NCBI GenBank assembly: GCA_050309795.1
Contig: JBNRMW010000019.1
Location: 31,337 to 95,336, forward strand
DNA length: 64,000 bases
Direction of reading: 5' to 3'
DNA from: JBNRMW01 sp050309795
GTDB lineage: Bacteria; Bacillota_I; Bacilli_A; Erysipelotrichales; Erysipelotrichaceae
Below, piece after piece: positions 25,965 to 35,355 of the stretch (position 1 is its first letter; the number at the start of each line of letters is the position of its first letter). The notes under the pieces are model-generated. The model did no database searches and had not been told where the DNA came from. It saw nothing but the letters and a program-made list of their open reading frames with translations. The position numbers were made by a program, and so were the translations under genes.

Positions 25965-27381
25965 TGTTTTTCCTCCTCTTTTTGATTGACGGCTAGTAAT
26001 TGGTGACTGATTTCAAATAATAATTGTTCTTGTCCTTTTTGGACCATGAGCTGAACACCAATGGGCATCGATTGTTGATGGGTGTGTAGCGGAAGACTAA
26101 TGGCCGGTTGTCCGGTGATGTTGGCTAACATGGTAAAAGGTGTATGAGCCAAGGACTTTTCAAACATACGGTAGACGATGTCGTATTTATTCGTGGCTGT
26201 TTCAATTTGCCACATCTGTTCCAACAACTCGGACTCATGTTCGTCATCGTACAAAGCTGGTGCGCTATCTGCAGTTGTTGGGGTTAAATAGAGCGCATAG
26301 TCTTGATGGAATTCATGCAGGATTTCACTCACATAGTCCCAGTAGTTAAGAGCATCAACGAGTTGTGATCCGCGAATTTCTAATCCATATTGATATAGTA
26401 CCCAGCTCATGAGTTCAATATCCGACCGATTGATGGGTTGTTTTTGTGATTGTTGAATGTTTTGAATCATTGAAGCTGTTTCCACCCCATTGACTAAGTA
26501 ATAGGTTTCCATGAGTTTAAATCCATCATAGGAAGGGGCAACTTCAACCGTTTCATAGCCCAGGTGTTGGAGTTGTTGTACCGTTTTTAAAACGGTATCG
26601 ATGGCTGATTTGGACACCGAGCTGTGGACCGGAGAGGTTAGGCTATAAGCGATTTTAATGGGTTTTACTTGATCATGATTTAAGGGGACATAGTTGAAAG
26701 GGGATTGGATGGTATTCGATTTCATCGCTTCAAAGAGTAATTGTGTGTCTTCCAAGGTTTTTGTTAAAAAAAGTTGATGGAAGCACCTTGCCAGCCCCGA
26801 TAGGAAGTTGGTCCGGTGGGCATACTTCCCCGGGTAGGTTTTAGTCCAATTAATCCACCATAGGAGGCGAGTATCCGAATGGATCCTCCACCATCACTGG
26901 CAGCAACGACAGGGACATACCCAGCAATTAAAGCGGCACTTGCGCCGCCACTTGATCCACCTGGGGATAGTTTTAAATTTAGGGGATGTTTAACGGGGCC
27001 ATAGAGTTGAGAGTCGCTAATATTCTTAAATCCAAATTCTGGACTATTGGTCTGACCTAAAATAATAAATCCAAGTTCTTGAAGTTTCGCAACAAAGTTA
27101 CTAGTTTTTAAGGCGCGATGATCTTTGAGTAAAAAAGATGCTGCGGTATTTGGTTCGTCTTTTAAATCTTGTCCTAAACACTTAATGAGAATGGGAATTC
27201 CTTTAAAAAGGGTGTGTTGAAAATCTTGCTGGGATTCGAGCAGTGCTTGCTGAAAACGACGGACAACCACCGCATTAATCGCACCATCGTTTTGGTTGAT
27301 TCGGTCGATGGCTTGTTGGACTAATTGGGTGGGGGTTACTTCTTTACGCTGGAGCCGATTAATCGTTTCTTGTAATGTCAT
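25961..27381 (-). pseudogene. Amidase-signature enzyme broken by a homopolymer frameshift
   Basis: Two adjacent ORFs are the halves of one amidase (GatA-like superfamily). The first, 27381-26764, has the SPGGSSGGASAAL nucleophile loop with the cis-Ser and ends at SYRGWQGASINFF followed by a stop. The second, ending at 25961, continues LEDTQLLFEAMKS and finishes GQPAISLPL...GVQLM. A single extra base in the run of seven T (26766-26772, A on the plus strand) would read NFFLTKTLEDTQ and restore a full-length protein of about 470 residues. The second half has no start signal of its own. It is either a recent mutation or an under-called homopolymer. Substrate unknown. Confidence 0.85.
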
Positions 27382-27679
27382 GATTAAACCCTTTCAATTC
27401 TTTATCCTTATTATAACTGATGTCGGAAGTGATTAGGTGTTTTTTAAAATTCTCACGATTAATTTGAACTCAAATAAGTTAAAATGATGATTTTTAACAA
27501 CTGAAATGAGAACAAAAAGGTCTCTAATGTTGCTAAGTAAAAGATATGAAGAAAGACAGGTGCTTCAAAAAATGTATGATTTTATAAAAATGTTTGCTTG
27601 ATTATGCTTATTGTTACTTTAATGATGGCTCAAAATGTAGTAAACTATGGATGGTTACAAATCTATAAGGAGGAATTAT
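27382..27679. other. Intergenic region between the sugar operon and fba
   Basis: Divergent control region of about 300 bp. On the minus strand a TATAAT (27415-27410) lies about 30 bp before the amidase ATG, without a good -35. On the plus strand a weak TTGCTT-18 bp-TTTAAT (27594-27623) could drive fba. The rest is AT-rich and contains no ORF, tRNA or clear hairpin that I can support. Confidence 0.45.
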
Positions 27680-28546
27680 ATGGGATTAGTATCAGCAAAA
27701 GAAATGTTAGAAAAGGCACGTGATGGTCATTACGCGGTTGCTCAAATTAACATTAATAATTTAGAATGGACGAAATTAACCTTAGAGGTCGTACAAGAAC
27801 GTCAATCACCAGTCATCTTAGGGGTATCCGAAGGTGCTGCGAAGTATATGGGTGGTTTTAAAGTTGTTGCCGATATGGTTAAAGCGTTAATTGAAACGTT
27901 GAATATTACGGTTCCAGTGGCTTTGCACTTGGATCATGGAAGTTATGAAGGATCGTTTGCGGCAATGGATGCAGGGTTCTCTTCGGTTATGTATGATGGT
28001 TCAGCCTTACCTTTAGAAGAAAACTTAGAGAAAACCAGAGAAGTGGTTAAAGAAGCTCATAGCCGTGGTATCTCCGTTGAAGCCGAAGTTGGTTCCATTG
28101 GCGGTGAAGAAGATGGGGTTGTTGGTTTAGGTGAATTAGCCGATCCTGTGGAGTGTCAAAAACTTGCGGATACAGGCATTGATTTCTTAGCTGCCGGTAT
28201 TGGAAACATTCACGGTCAATATCCAGATAATTGGGCAGGTTTAAACTTTGAACGTTTAGCAGAAGTCCAACAAGCTTCAAATAAATTACCACTTGTATTA
28301 CATGGGGGAACAGGTATTCCGGAAGAACAAGTTAAGAAAGCCATCGACCTTGGCGTCAGCAAGATTAACGTCAACACGGAACTTCAACTTGCTTTTGCTC
28401 AAGGCACACGTGAATATATTGAAGCTGGCAAAGATTTAGAAGGCAAAGGATTTGATCCTCGCAAACTCTTAGCACCAGGAACGAAGGCAGCAAAACAAGT
28501 TGTTAATGACAAAATTGACATGTTTGGTTCTGCCAACAAAGCATAA
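27680..28546 (+). CDS. fba: Class II fructose-1,6-bisphosphate aldolase
   Basis: A 288-residue zinc-dependent aldolase of glycolysis and gluconeogenesis. It carries the catalytic Asp/zinc His motif HLDHGS (residues 83-88), the EAEVGSIGGEEDG loop, LAAGIGNIHGQYP and LHGGTGIPEEQ with the phosphate-binding loop INVNTELQ. The ATG at 27680 is fixed by AAGGAGG 6 nt upstream; an in-frame ATG at 27647 is not credible. It is monocistronic, ended by a strong terminator. High-level expression is likely given the perfect SD. Confidence 0.96.
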   Translation: MGLVSAKEMLEKARDGHYAVAQININNLEWTKLTLEVVQERQSPVILGVSEGAAKYMGGFKVVADMVKALIETLNITVPVALHLDHGSYEGSFAAMDAGFSSVMYDGSALPLEENLEKTREVVKEAHSRGISVEAEVGSIGGEEDGVVGLGELADPVECQKLADTGIDFLAAGIGNIHGQYPDNWAGLNFERLAEVQQASNKLPLVLHGGTGIPEEQVKKAIDLGVSKINVNTELQLAFAQGTREYIEAGKDLEGKGFDPRKLLAPGTKAAKQVVNDKIDMFGSANKA

Positions 28547-28562
28547 ATAAATCAATCTTTCG

Positions 28563-28594
28563 AAGAGCTGTAGCAAGTCTATGGCTCTTTTTTT
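28563..28594 (+). terminator. Intrinsic terminator of fba
   Basis: An 11-bp stem (28563-28573 with 28579-28589, two G-T wobbles) with loop CAAGT and a run of T to 28594. Confidence 0.9.
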
Positions 28595-28599
28595 GTTGG

Positions 28600-28628
28600 T
28601 TAAATCCAGCATAGGGATGGTGTATAAT
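28600..28628 (+). promoter_or_regulatory. Promoter of the LytTR regulator gene (leaderless arrangement)
   Basis: TATAAT at 28623-28628 lies exactly 6 nt before the ATG at 28635, the same geometry as at pepQ. A weak -35 (TTAAAT, 28600-28605) is at 17-bp spacing. No SD precedes the start codon. Confidence 0.65.
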
Positions 28629-28634
28629 GAGCGT

Positions 28635-29342
28635 ATGAGATTAAAATTAGTGCTTGTTGATGATGAAGTCGTTCAACATCGTTGGATGCAAAAACTTGCG
28701 ACCAATCAACCGCAGGTCCGCGAACTTTTGTTTTTCCAGTCGCCAAAAACACTGTTATTTGAACTAGCAGATTTACAAGATGTCGATGCGTTTCTTTTAG
28801 ATGTTGAAATGCCTGAAATGGATGGGTTGATTTTGGCGCATCAACTGCGTCAACGGGGTGTGGATCTTCCAATCGTCTTTATGACGGCCTATGCAGAATT
28901 TGCTTTGGCTTCCTATGATGTGCAGGCCTTTGACTATTTATTGAAGCCCATCACCCAAGAGAAGTTTGATGGGTTAATTCAACGTCTTCTTCAGATTCAA
29001 CCAATATTGGAACCGACCATCTTTTTTAATCAGGAGGGGTTACAGCGTTTTTATCAAAAAGATTTATATGGTTTGGAGGCTCAAGGCCACTTTACGCGGA
29101 TTATTTTAAAGAATGCCGAGTTTTTGGTACGAGAATCAATTTCGAAAATTCGCGAACGTTTGAATGAAGATTTTATCCAGACTCATCGCTCGTACGTGGT
29201 GAATCTACAACACATTAAGCAAATTAACCAAGACCATATTATCCTTGATAATGAGGAAATTATTCCATTATCACGACGCCAAATTAAAGCGGTTTCTGCT
29301 GCTTTTGTTGCCTATTATCAGAAAAGAGATTTTCGCTTATGA
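28635..29342 (+). CDS. LytTR-family response regulator
   Basis: A 235-residue two-component regulator. The receiver domain (1 to about 120) has the acidic pair in LVDDE, the phospho-acceptor Asp in DAFLLDVEMPEMDG and the conserved Lys in YLLKPI. The C-terminal LytTR DNA-binding domain (about 135-235) shows FIQTHRSYVVNLQHIKQI and IPLSRRQIKAV. The ATG at 28635 is chosen because the -10 element sits 6 nt upstream; upstream in-frame ATGs would precede the transcript. It overlaps the kinase gene by 4 bp (ATGA-type). Confidence 0.9.
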   Translation: MRLKLVLVDDEVVQHRWMQKLATNQPQVRELLFFQSPKTLLFELADLQDVDAFLLDVEMPEMDGLILAHQLRQRGVDLPIVFMTAYAEFALASYDVQAFDYLLKPITQEKFDGLIQRLLQIQPILEPTIFFNQEGLQRFYQKDLYGLEAQGHFTRIILKNAEFLVRESISKIRERLNEDFIQTHRSYVVNLQHIKQINQDHIILDNEEIIPLSRRQIKAVSAAFVAYYQKRDFRL

Positions 29343-30031
29343 TTTATGTTTTATTGACGGTTTCACTAGTCGTTAATTGCTTGTTATTATATGTGCTCCG
29401 TGCGCAAAGGGTTACAGAGGAAACATTAGCAAAGATGATGGATCAACATGTTGAAGAAGTTGAAGTGATGTATAAAACGATGCGTTCAATTCGTCATGAT
29501 TATGTCAACCAGATTCAGGTTTTAAAAGTGCTCAATTATGAAAGTAAATCCGAAGAATTACAGTCGTACTTGGATCAGATGGACCATGAATTGAATCAGG
29601 TTGAAACCATTGTTCGAACTGGCAATGCGACCGTGGATGCGATTATCAATTCAAAATTGAGTCTTGCAAAGGATCGGCAAATTGATTTAAATGTCCGAGC
29701 ATTGGTTCCAGATAAGGTACCTATTTCCAATTTAGATCTTGGGATTGTTTTGAATAATTTATTAGCTAATGCCATTGAAGCTAGTGAAAAAGCACCGGAT
29801 CGTTTTATCCGCTTTTATATGGCACCGATTAAAAATAATTTGTATATTTCTTGCACGAATGCGACCATCGGGAAAGTTTCGTCTTTTCAAACGACGAAAG
29901 TGGGTAGCGAGCATGGGTTCGGTATCGCCCGCATTAATCAAGTGGTCACACGCAATCACGGTTGGGTTTTACGGCAAGCAGAACAAGGCGTCTTTAATAC
30001 AGAAATCTATATACCTTTGGTGTCGTCTTAA
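29339..30031 (+). CDS. HPK10-type sensor histidine kinase
   Basis: A short, 230-residue kinase with one N-terminal membrane segment (about 2-20), a phospho-acceptor region RSIRHDYVNQIQ (His near 52) and an ATPase domain with the N box VLNNLLANAIEAS and the G box EHGFGIARI. It is much smaller than AgrC-type receptors and lacks a visible sensory domain. It may therefore sense through the membrane or a partner, possibly the ABC exporter encoded 66 bp downstream. It is cotranscribed with the regulator. Confidence 0.87.
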   Translation: MIYVLLTVSLVVNCLLLYVLRAQRVTEETLAKMMDQHVEEVEVMYKTMRSIRHDYVNQIQVLKVLNYESKSEELQSYLDQMDHELNQVETIVRTGNATVDAIINSKLSLAKDRQIDLNVRALVPDKVPISNLDLGIVLNNLLANAIEASEKAPDRFIRFYMAPIKNNLYISCTNATIGKVSSFQTTKVGSEHGFGIARINQVVTRNHGWVLRQAEQGVFNTEIYIPLVSS

Positions 30032-30096
30032 CGGCCGTTCATGAGAAATTCAGTTTCGATTGATTTTTTTTGATATAAAGACTCTGGGGGTATATC

Positions 30097-31872
30097 ATGA
30101 AAACGCAATTATTGTTACTTAAAAAAATACGACAAATGAGACCAGTTATTTTGGTTTTGTTAGTGGTGGTTGTTTTATTAGAAGTACTTAATAGTTTTTT
30201 AGGGATTTACTTAATGAGTTTATTAGTGTCCTTAGTGGTGGCTCAGGTGGAAGTGACCTACTTAGTTCAAGTGATGAGTGCTTATGTGTTATTGATGATG
30301 GTCGTATTAGTTGCCCATCAGTTTATGAAAGACCATTTAGCAAAGAACGCCCAAACCATTCGTATGAAAACCATAGCCGAAGTCACGAATACAATGATTT
30401 ACTTCGATTATCAACTATTTGAAGATGAAGAGGTACTTGCTTTACGGGATCAAGCGTTTGAAACGAGTAATAGTAGTGATTCGTTATTTGAAATTTATCC
30501 TGCCCATTTACGGGACTTTTTATCAATTTTTTTACAGATCATTTTTTATTCGAGTTTGTTCTTTTTACTTAATAAATGGCTGATGGGTATCCTATTGTTC
30601 ATGCTGGTTATCCTAAGTATTTATCGCAAATACCAAAACATGTATTGGTTAAAGACGAAACCTGAGATGGATCGTGTTTCGGAAAAACTGAACTATATGG
30701 ATCGAGTATCTGGACGTTTTTCGATGGCAAAGGATATGCGGCTATACGGGGTGAAGAATTGGTTTAAAGAGATTCAAGAGGATTTACTACATCAACGTCA
30801 ACAACTTCACGGTAAACGTTTAAGAGTGTTAACGGGGGGTAATTTCTTAGCGGCGTGTTTCACGATTGTGCTCACAGCGCTAGGCTATTGGTCGTTAATT
30901 AATGAAGTTGTCAGGGGATATATTTCTATTGATGAATTGGTCTTTTTGATGGCTGCACTTACCCAAGTTACCAATCTAACCACTCGATTAGTGGATGTTA
31001 GTGGAGAGTTAATTAAAGATGGTCGTGAGTTTGAAATTTATCAACAATATGTCCAGTTGCCTCAATTGTTTAACCATCAAAAAGGTTCCAAACTAGAAGA
31101 ACGCGATATTGAAATCCGTTTTGATCAGGTTTCTTTTACCTATCCTAATGCGACCAAGCCGGTCTTTGAAGATTTGAGTTTTACAATTTCTAAAAATGAG
31201 AAATGTGCGTTAGTGGGATTGAATGGTTCGGGTAAAACGACTTTGGTTAAATTGTTATGTAATTTATATAAACCAGATCACGGTCGAATTTTAATTAATG
31301 GGGTTGATAATCAAGCGTTCAATGTTTTTGATTACTATGATTTATTTTCAGCCGTTTTCCAAGATACGCATATTTGGCCCTATACCATCCGTCAATTGAT
31401 TGTTCAAGGGAAAGCTTTTGATCAACAAAAATATGAAGAGGTTCTAAGACTTTCTGGTTTTAAACCCATCGTTGAGCAGTTGCAGAAAAAGGACGAGAGT
31501 TTAATTGCCAGTACCATCGACAAAGAGGCGGTGGCGTTATCGGGTGGCCAACTTCAAAAATTGAAATTAGCGCAAGCACTGTATAAGGACGGCCCAATTC
31601 TTATTTTAGACGAACCAACAGCAGCATTAGATCCATTGGCAGAAAATGAGATTTACCGGAATTATTTTGAATTAGCACGTAAGAAAACGTCCATTTTCAT
31701 TACCCATCGACTCGCTTCCACGCAGTTTTGTGATCGTATCCTTTTTTTGGAAGATGGAAAAATTACGGAAACTGGAACCCATCGCGAACTGATGCAACAA
31801 AGAGGTCATTATTTTGAAATGTATGAGAAGCAAGCCTACTACTACCGCCAAAAGGGAGGTCACCATGTTTAA
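30097..31872 (+). CDS. ABC exporter half, permease-ATPase fusion (1)
   Basis: A 591-residue half-transporter. The membrane domain (about 1-320) has six hydrophobic segments. The ATPase domain follows, with Walker A GLNGSGKTT, signature LSGGQLQK, Walker B ILILDEPTAALDP and the switch His in FITHRLAS. The signature is slightly atypical (Gln-Leu-Gln-Lys). It overlaps the second half by 8 bp, implying a heterodimer. It sits behind a LytTR two-component pair, an arrangement known for peptide export or antimicrobial-peptide defence. No precursor peptide gene is visible. Confidence 0.88.
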   Translation: MKTQLLLLKKIRQMRPVILVLLVVVVLLEVLNSFLGIYLMSLLVSLVVAQVEVTYLVQVMSAYVLLMMVVLVAHQFMKDHLAKNAQTIRMKTIAEVTNTMIYFDYQLFEDEEVLALRDQAFETSNSSDSLFEIYPAHLRDFLSIFLQIIFYSSLFFLLNKWLMGILLFMLVILSIYRKYQNMYWLKTKPEMDRVSEKLNYMDRVSGRFSMAKDMRLYGVKNWFKEIQEDLLHQRQQLHGKRLRVLTGGNFLAACFTIVLTALGYWSLINEVVRGYISIDELVFLMAALTQVTNLTTRLVDVSGELIKDGREFEIYQQYVQLPQLFNHQKGSKLEERDIEIRFDQVSFTYPNATKPVFEDLSFTISKNEKCALVGLNGSGKTTLVKLLCNLYKPDHGRILINGVDNQAFNVFDYYDLFSAVFQDTHIWPYTIRQLIVQGKAFDQQKYEEVLRLSGFKPIVEQLQKKDESLIASTIDKEAVALSGGQLQKLKLAQALYKDGPILILDEPTAALDPLAENEIYRNYFELARKKTSIFITHRLASTQFCDRILFLEDGKITETGTHRELMQQRGHYFEMYEKQAYYYRQKGGHHV

Positions 31873-33712
31873 GCACATGATTCGAGTTTATCGCGACATT
31901 TATAAAATTGATAAACGTTTTGTTTGGATTCAAATTTTTTATGGGATTTTCTTTGCTTTAGTGCCTTTGTTGACGCTTTATTTTTCACAGCGAATCATTA
32001 ATGCTTTGAGAATGGAAGCCTCGTGGGCGAGTGTCCAATCTTTGGTGATTCAATCTTTATTGCTTTTAGCATTTTCTCTGTTTTTTAGAACGTTCTTTGA
32101 TAACCTGTATTCCACCGCTGTTGGTAATTTTAATGTGCGTTGCCGTTTTCATCAAAACGAAAAACTATTATCGATGAAATACGAACATATCGAAGATGCC
32201 AAGGTTGAACAGTTGAAATCAGACTTACGGATCTTATCGTATTCTTCCGCAAATACCATCATTTCTCACGGCACTTCTATTCGCAGCAAGTTTCATCATC
32301 TGTTGACGATTGTATTGGCGATTGTTTTACTAGTACCTGTTTTCCAAGTTCAAAGTCATACTTTTTGGGATTCGTGGTGGGTACTCGGTGGCTTATTGTT
32401 TATACTCATCGTAATGGAGATGTCGATTTTATGGTTTAATCAAAAAGCCGCGCAGCAGATGTCTGTAGTTCAGAATGAAATTTTTGAAGCCAATAATTTG
32501 TTCGATTATTTGTTATCGATGATTTATCAACATGATTCGGGTAAAGAAATCCGATTGTATAATCAACAACCACAAATTAATGAGATGATTGACCACCATT
32601 TTGTTAAAGGAGGAATTACCAAGGTATTGGCGAAAGCGTATCAACTTTTGTCTCGTATTAATAGTTATTCGTTAACAATCCATTCGCTATTTTCGTTGTT
32701 GGTTTATATCTTAATTGGTAGTAAGGCGCTATTGGGTAATTTGGGAATAGGTTATGTAGTTTCATCTATTGGGGCAATTAACTTATTGGTGACGAGTATT
32801 CCTCAGTTGTTATCAGAAATTACCCGAAGTTTAATGGAACCCCATGCTTTAGAAAAATACTATGAATTTATGGATTTACCCGAAGATGTCACGGTGGGTA
32901 GCTTACCCATCGAAAAGCGTTTGGATGCGGAGTACCAATTGTCTGTTAATGGACTTAGTTTTTCTTACCCCAATAGCAACAAAAGGGTTCTAAACGATAT
33001 AACCATTGATTTTGATATTGGAAAAAGCTATGCGATTGTGGGGGAAAACGGAAGTGGTAAAACAACCTTTATCAAACTGTTAACACGACTTTATCCAACA
33101 GAAATGGGCTCCATTACATTGAATGGGATTGACGTGCAGAAGTATGACCCTAAACAGTATTTCCAATTGTTTAATGTGGTTTTCCAAGATTTTTCATTGT
33201 TTGGCTTTAAGTTGGATGAAACCATCGCAACATCTAAAGAAGTCGATCGTTCTCGCATTCAAGAAGTTTTAAAAGAAGTTGGATTTGAAGACCGCCTACA
33301 AAAAATGCCTCTTGGACTCGATACGATGTTAAGTAAAGAATTTGATCCAGCAGGTGTTCAATTATCGGGTGGTGAAGAACAGAAAGTCGCCCTAGCCCGA
33401 GCTTTATATAAAGATGGCCCAATTTTCATCTTGGATGAGCCGACGGCGGCCTTGGATCCCATTAGTGAGTTTGAAATTTATAAACATTTCCAACAAATGA
33501 TTAAGGGGCATACCTCGATTTTAATTTCGCATCGTCTATCTTCCTGCCGCTTGGCGGATGAAATTATTGTCTTTGATCAAGGTCAAATCGTTCAACAAGG
33601 CACACACGATCAGTTGGTGCAACAAGCAGGTAAATATCAGGAACTCTGGACGGCACAAGCACAGTTTTATCAAGAACAAGACTTCGATCTTACGACCTTA
33701 TTGGGCGAATAA
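31865..33712 (+). CDS. ABC exporter half, permease-ATPase fusion (2)
   Basis: A 615-residue partner half-transporter. Six membrane segments (about 20-310) precede an ATPase domain with Walker A GENGSGKTT, signature LSGGEEQKVALARAL, Walker B FILDEPTAALDP and LISHRLSSCRLAD. The ATG at 31865 has a GGGAGG SD; an in-frame ATG at 31814 lies deep in the upstream gene and is rejected. The substrate is unknown. It is followed by a bidirectional terminator shared with the phn operon. Confidence 0.88.
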   Translation: MFKHMIRVYRDIYKIDKRFVWIQIFYGIFFALVPLLTLYFSQRIINALRMEASWASVQSLVIQSLLLLAFSLFFRTFFDNLYSTAVGNFNVRCRFHQNEKLLSMKYEHIEDAKVEQLKSDLRILSYSSANTIISHGTSIRSKFHHLLTIVLAIVLLVPVFQVQSHTFWDSWWVLGGLLFILIVMEMSILWFNQKAAQQMSVVQNEIFEANNLFDYLLSMIYQHDSGKEIRLYNQQPQINEMIDHHFVKGGITKVLAKAYQLLSRINSYSLTIHSLFSLLVYILIGSKALLGNLGIGYVVSSIGAINLLVTSIPQLLSEITRSLMEPHALEKYYEFMDLPEDVTVGSLPIEKRLDAEYQLSVNGLSFSYPNSNKRVLNDITIDFDIGKSYAIVGENGSGKTTFIKLLTRLYPTEMGSITLNGIDVQKYDPKQYFQLFNVVFQDFSLFGFKLDETIATSKEVDRSRIQEVLKEVGFEDRLQKMPLGLDTMLSKEFDPAGVQLSGGEEQKVALARALYKDGPIFILDEPTAALDPISEFEIYKHFQQMIKGHTSILISHRLSSCRLADEIIVFDQGQIVQQGTHDQLVQQAGKYQELWTAQAQFYQEQDFDLTTLLGE

Positions 33713-33733
33713 AAAGGGCCGATTGGCCCTTTT
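33712..33733. terminator. Bidirectional terminator between ABC exporter and phnE
   Basis: AAAAGGGCC/GGCCCTTTT with loop GATT, symmetrical with A and T tails on both sides, placed between two convergent stop codons. Confidence 0.9.
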
Positions 33734-33734
33734 G

Positions 33735-34547
33735 TTAACCATGTATTAATTTGTCGCGAAGCTTACCGGATAAATATTCAATCGTAAGAACTAGAATGAG
33801 GATTCCAATTAAGAGCGTAGCCGCATCGTCCCAACGGAAGTTGCCCATCGCAAACATGAGTTCAGCACCGACCCCACCAGCACCAACCATACCTAGAATG
33901 GTTGCATTTTTAACATTGATTTCAAAACGATATAAAATGGTAGATAAGAAGTTGGACATTAATTGTGGGATAATGCCATAGCGAATCTTTTGGAAAGTGG
34001 TTGCCCCAGAGGAGTCTAAAGCTTCAATGACCCCTTTATCAAGTTCCTCAATGGTCTCAATAAAAAGTTTGGAAATCATACCGATGGAGGTCATCGCAAA
34101 GGCTAAGATTCCAGCAACCGCTCCAATTTCCACTTGAACAAAGATAAGGACATACACAAAAGGAGGAATCGTCCGAATGATTGTAATCAACACAACGACA
34201 ACGGAAGAAACTTTTTCTCCTGTAATATTTCTACTAGCTAAGAAAGCGAGTGGGAAGGAAAGAATGGCGCCAATAATGGTTCCTAATAAAGCGATACAAA
34301 CCGTTTCCAACAAGAGATAGGGAATACCTTTTGGTGCTAACGACACCAAAGCAGCCCAATCGGGATTAAAAAAGCGTTTGATAATATTGAAAGCAATGGT
34401 AATACCGCGTTCAGAAATTTTATCAAAACTTAAGAAAGGTACACAAAGAGCAATCAGAACTGCGAAAAGAAGGACAATCAGGATATTACGAACCGTGTTC
34501 TTGGGTTCTTTGGCTAATATGGCTTCGTATTTTTGTTCATTTTTCAT
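33735..34547 (-). CDS. phnE: Phosphonate-type ABC transporter permease (distal)
   Basis: A 270-residue integral membrane permease of the PhnE family with five to six hydrophobic segments. The coupling-helix region SSGATTFQKIRYGIIPQLM contains the EAA-like motif that contacts the ATPase. It is the last gene of phnD-phnC-phnE-phnE and starts one base after its paralogue. The two permeases probably form a heterodimer. The imported compound may be phosphonate, phosphite or a phosphate ester. Confidence 0.9.
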   Translation of the reverse strand: MKNEQKYEAILAKEPKNTVRNILIVLLFAVLIALCVPFLSFDKISERGITIAFNIIKRFFNPDWAALVSLAPKGIPYLLLETVCIALLGTIIGAILSFPLAFLASRNITGEKVSSVVVVLITIIRTIPPFVYVLIFVQVEIGAVAGILAFAMTSIGMISKLFIETIEELDKGVIEALDSSGATTFQKIRYGIIPQLMSNFLSTILYRFEINVKNATILGMVGAGGVGAELMFAMGNFRWDDAATLLIGILILVLTIEYLSGKLRDKLIHG

Positions 34548-35354
34548 TTAACTCAACCTCTTTCGTAAGTTTCGTGATACAAACTCGACGACCAATACCG
34601 TCGTTAGTAAAGCGATAAGTATCGGCGTAACGTTATCGTATTTTTGTAGTTTCATTTGGGAATCTAAGACATAACCAATACCGCCAGCCCCGACATATCC
34701 CAAAATGGCCGAGGAACGAACATTCATTTCAAAATTATATAAGAACTGAGAAACAAAGATGCCCGATATTTGGGGGATAATAGCAACCCAATAGGCTTTG
34801 AATTTAGAAGCCCCAGTTGCCATTAACGCTTCATGAGCCGACATATCGACCGTTTCGATGTAGTCATACATCATTTTCGTTAAGATGGAATAAGTGAAAA
34901 TGGCGATGGCACACATCCCGACAAAGGAGTTCAAACCAAAGATTAACGAGAGCACGATCGCATAAACGGTTATCGGAATCGTTCGTAATATACTAAGAAT
35001 GGTACGTAATGTATATAGTACAAATTTATTACTGTTAAGATTGCTAGAGACAAAGTACATCGTTGGAAAGGCTAAAATAGCGCCGATGACCGTCCCCAGA
35101 AAACTCATCGATAAGGTTTGAGCGACCGGCACCCAGATTCGACCAAAATAGTTGGTGTTCATTGGAAATAGTCGATTAAAGAAAAGGACAATCCGCACCG
35201 GGGCTTTGGTAAACATAACCGAAGGATCAAAATCAGTAATGATGGAACTTCCCCACAAAACAAGTAAAATTCCAATCGCGATTAATAAAGTCCAAGAAAA
35301 AGGTTGCTCCACTTGGTGTCCATTGTCTAAAGTAATGGTCTTTTTACGAAACAT
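34548..35354 (-). CDS. phnE: Phosphonate-type ABC transporter permease (proximal)
   Basis: A 268-residue PhnE-type permease, paralogous to the next gene. It shows the same coupling region (MATGASKFKAYWVAIIPQI) and the C-terminal AILGYVGAGGIGYVL motif. A cluster of hydrophobic segments covers most of the protein. It follows phnC directly with one intervening base. Duplicated permeases are common in this family. Confidence 0.9.
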   Translation of the reverse strand: MFRKKTITLDNGHQVEQPFSWTLLIAIGILLVLWGSSIITDFDPSVMFTKAPVRIVLFFNRLFPMNTNYFGRIWVPVAQTLSMSFLGTVIGAILAFPTMYFVSSNLNSNKFVLYTLRTILSILRTIPITVYAIVLSLIFGLNSFVGMCAIAIFTYSILTKMMYDYIETVDMSAHEALMATGASKFKAYWVAIIPQISGIFVSQFLYNFEMNVRSSAILGYVGAGGIGYVLDSQMKLQKYDNVTPILIALLTTVLVVEFVSRNLRKRLS

Positions 35355-35355
35355 C

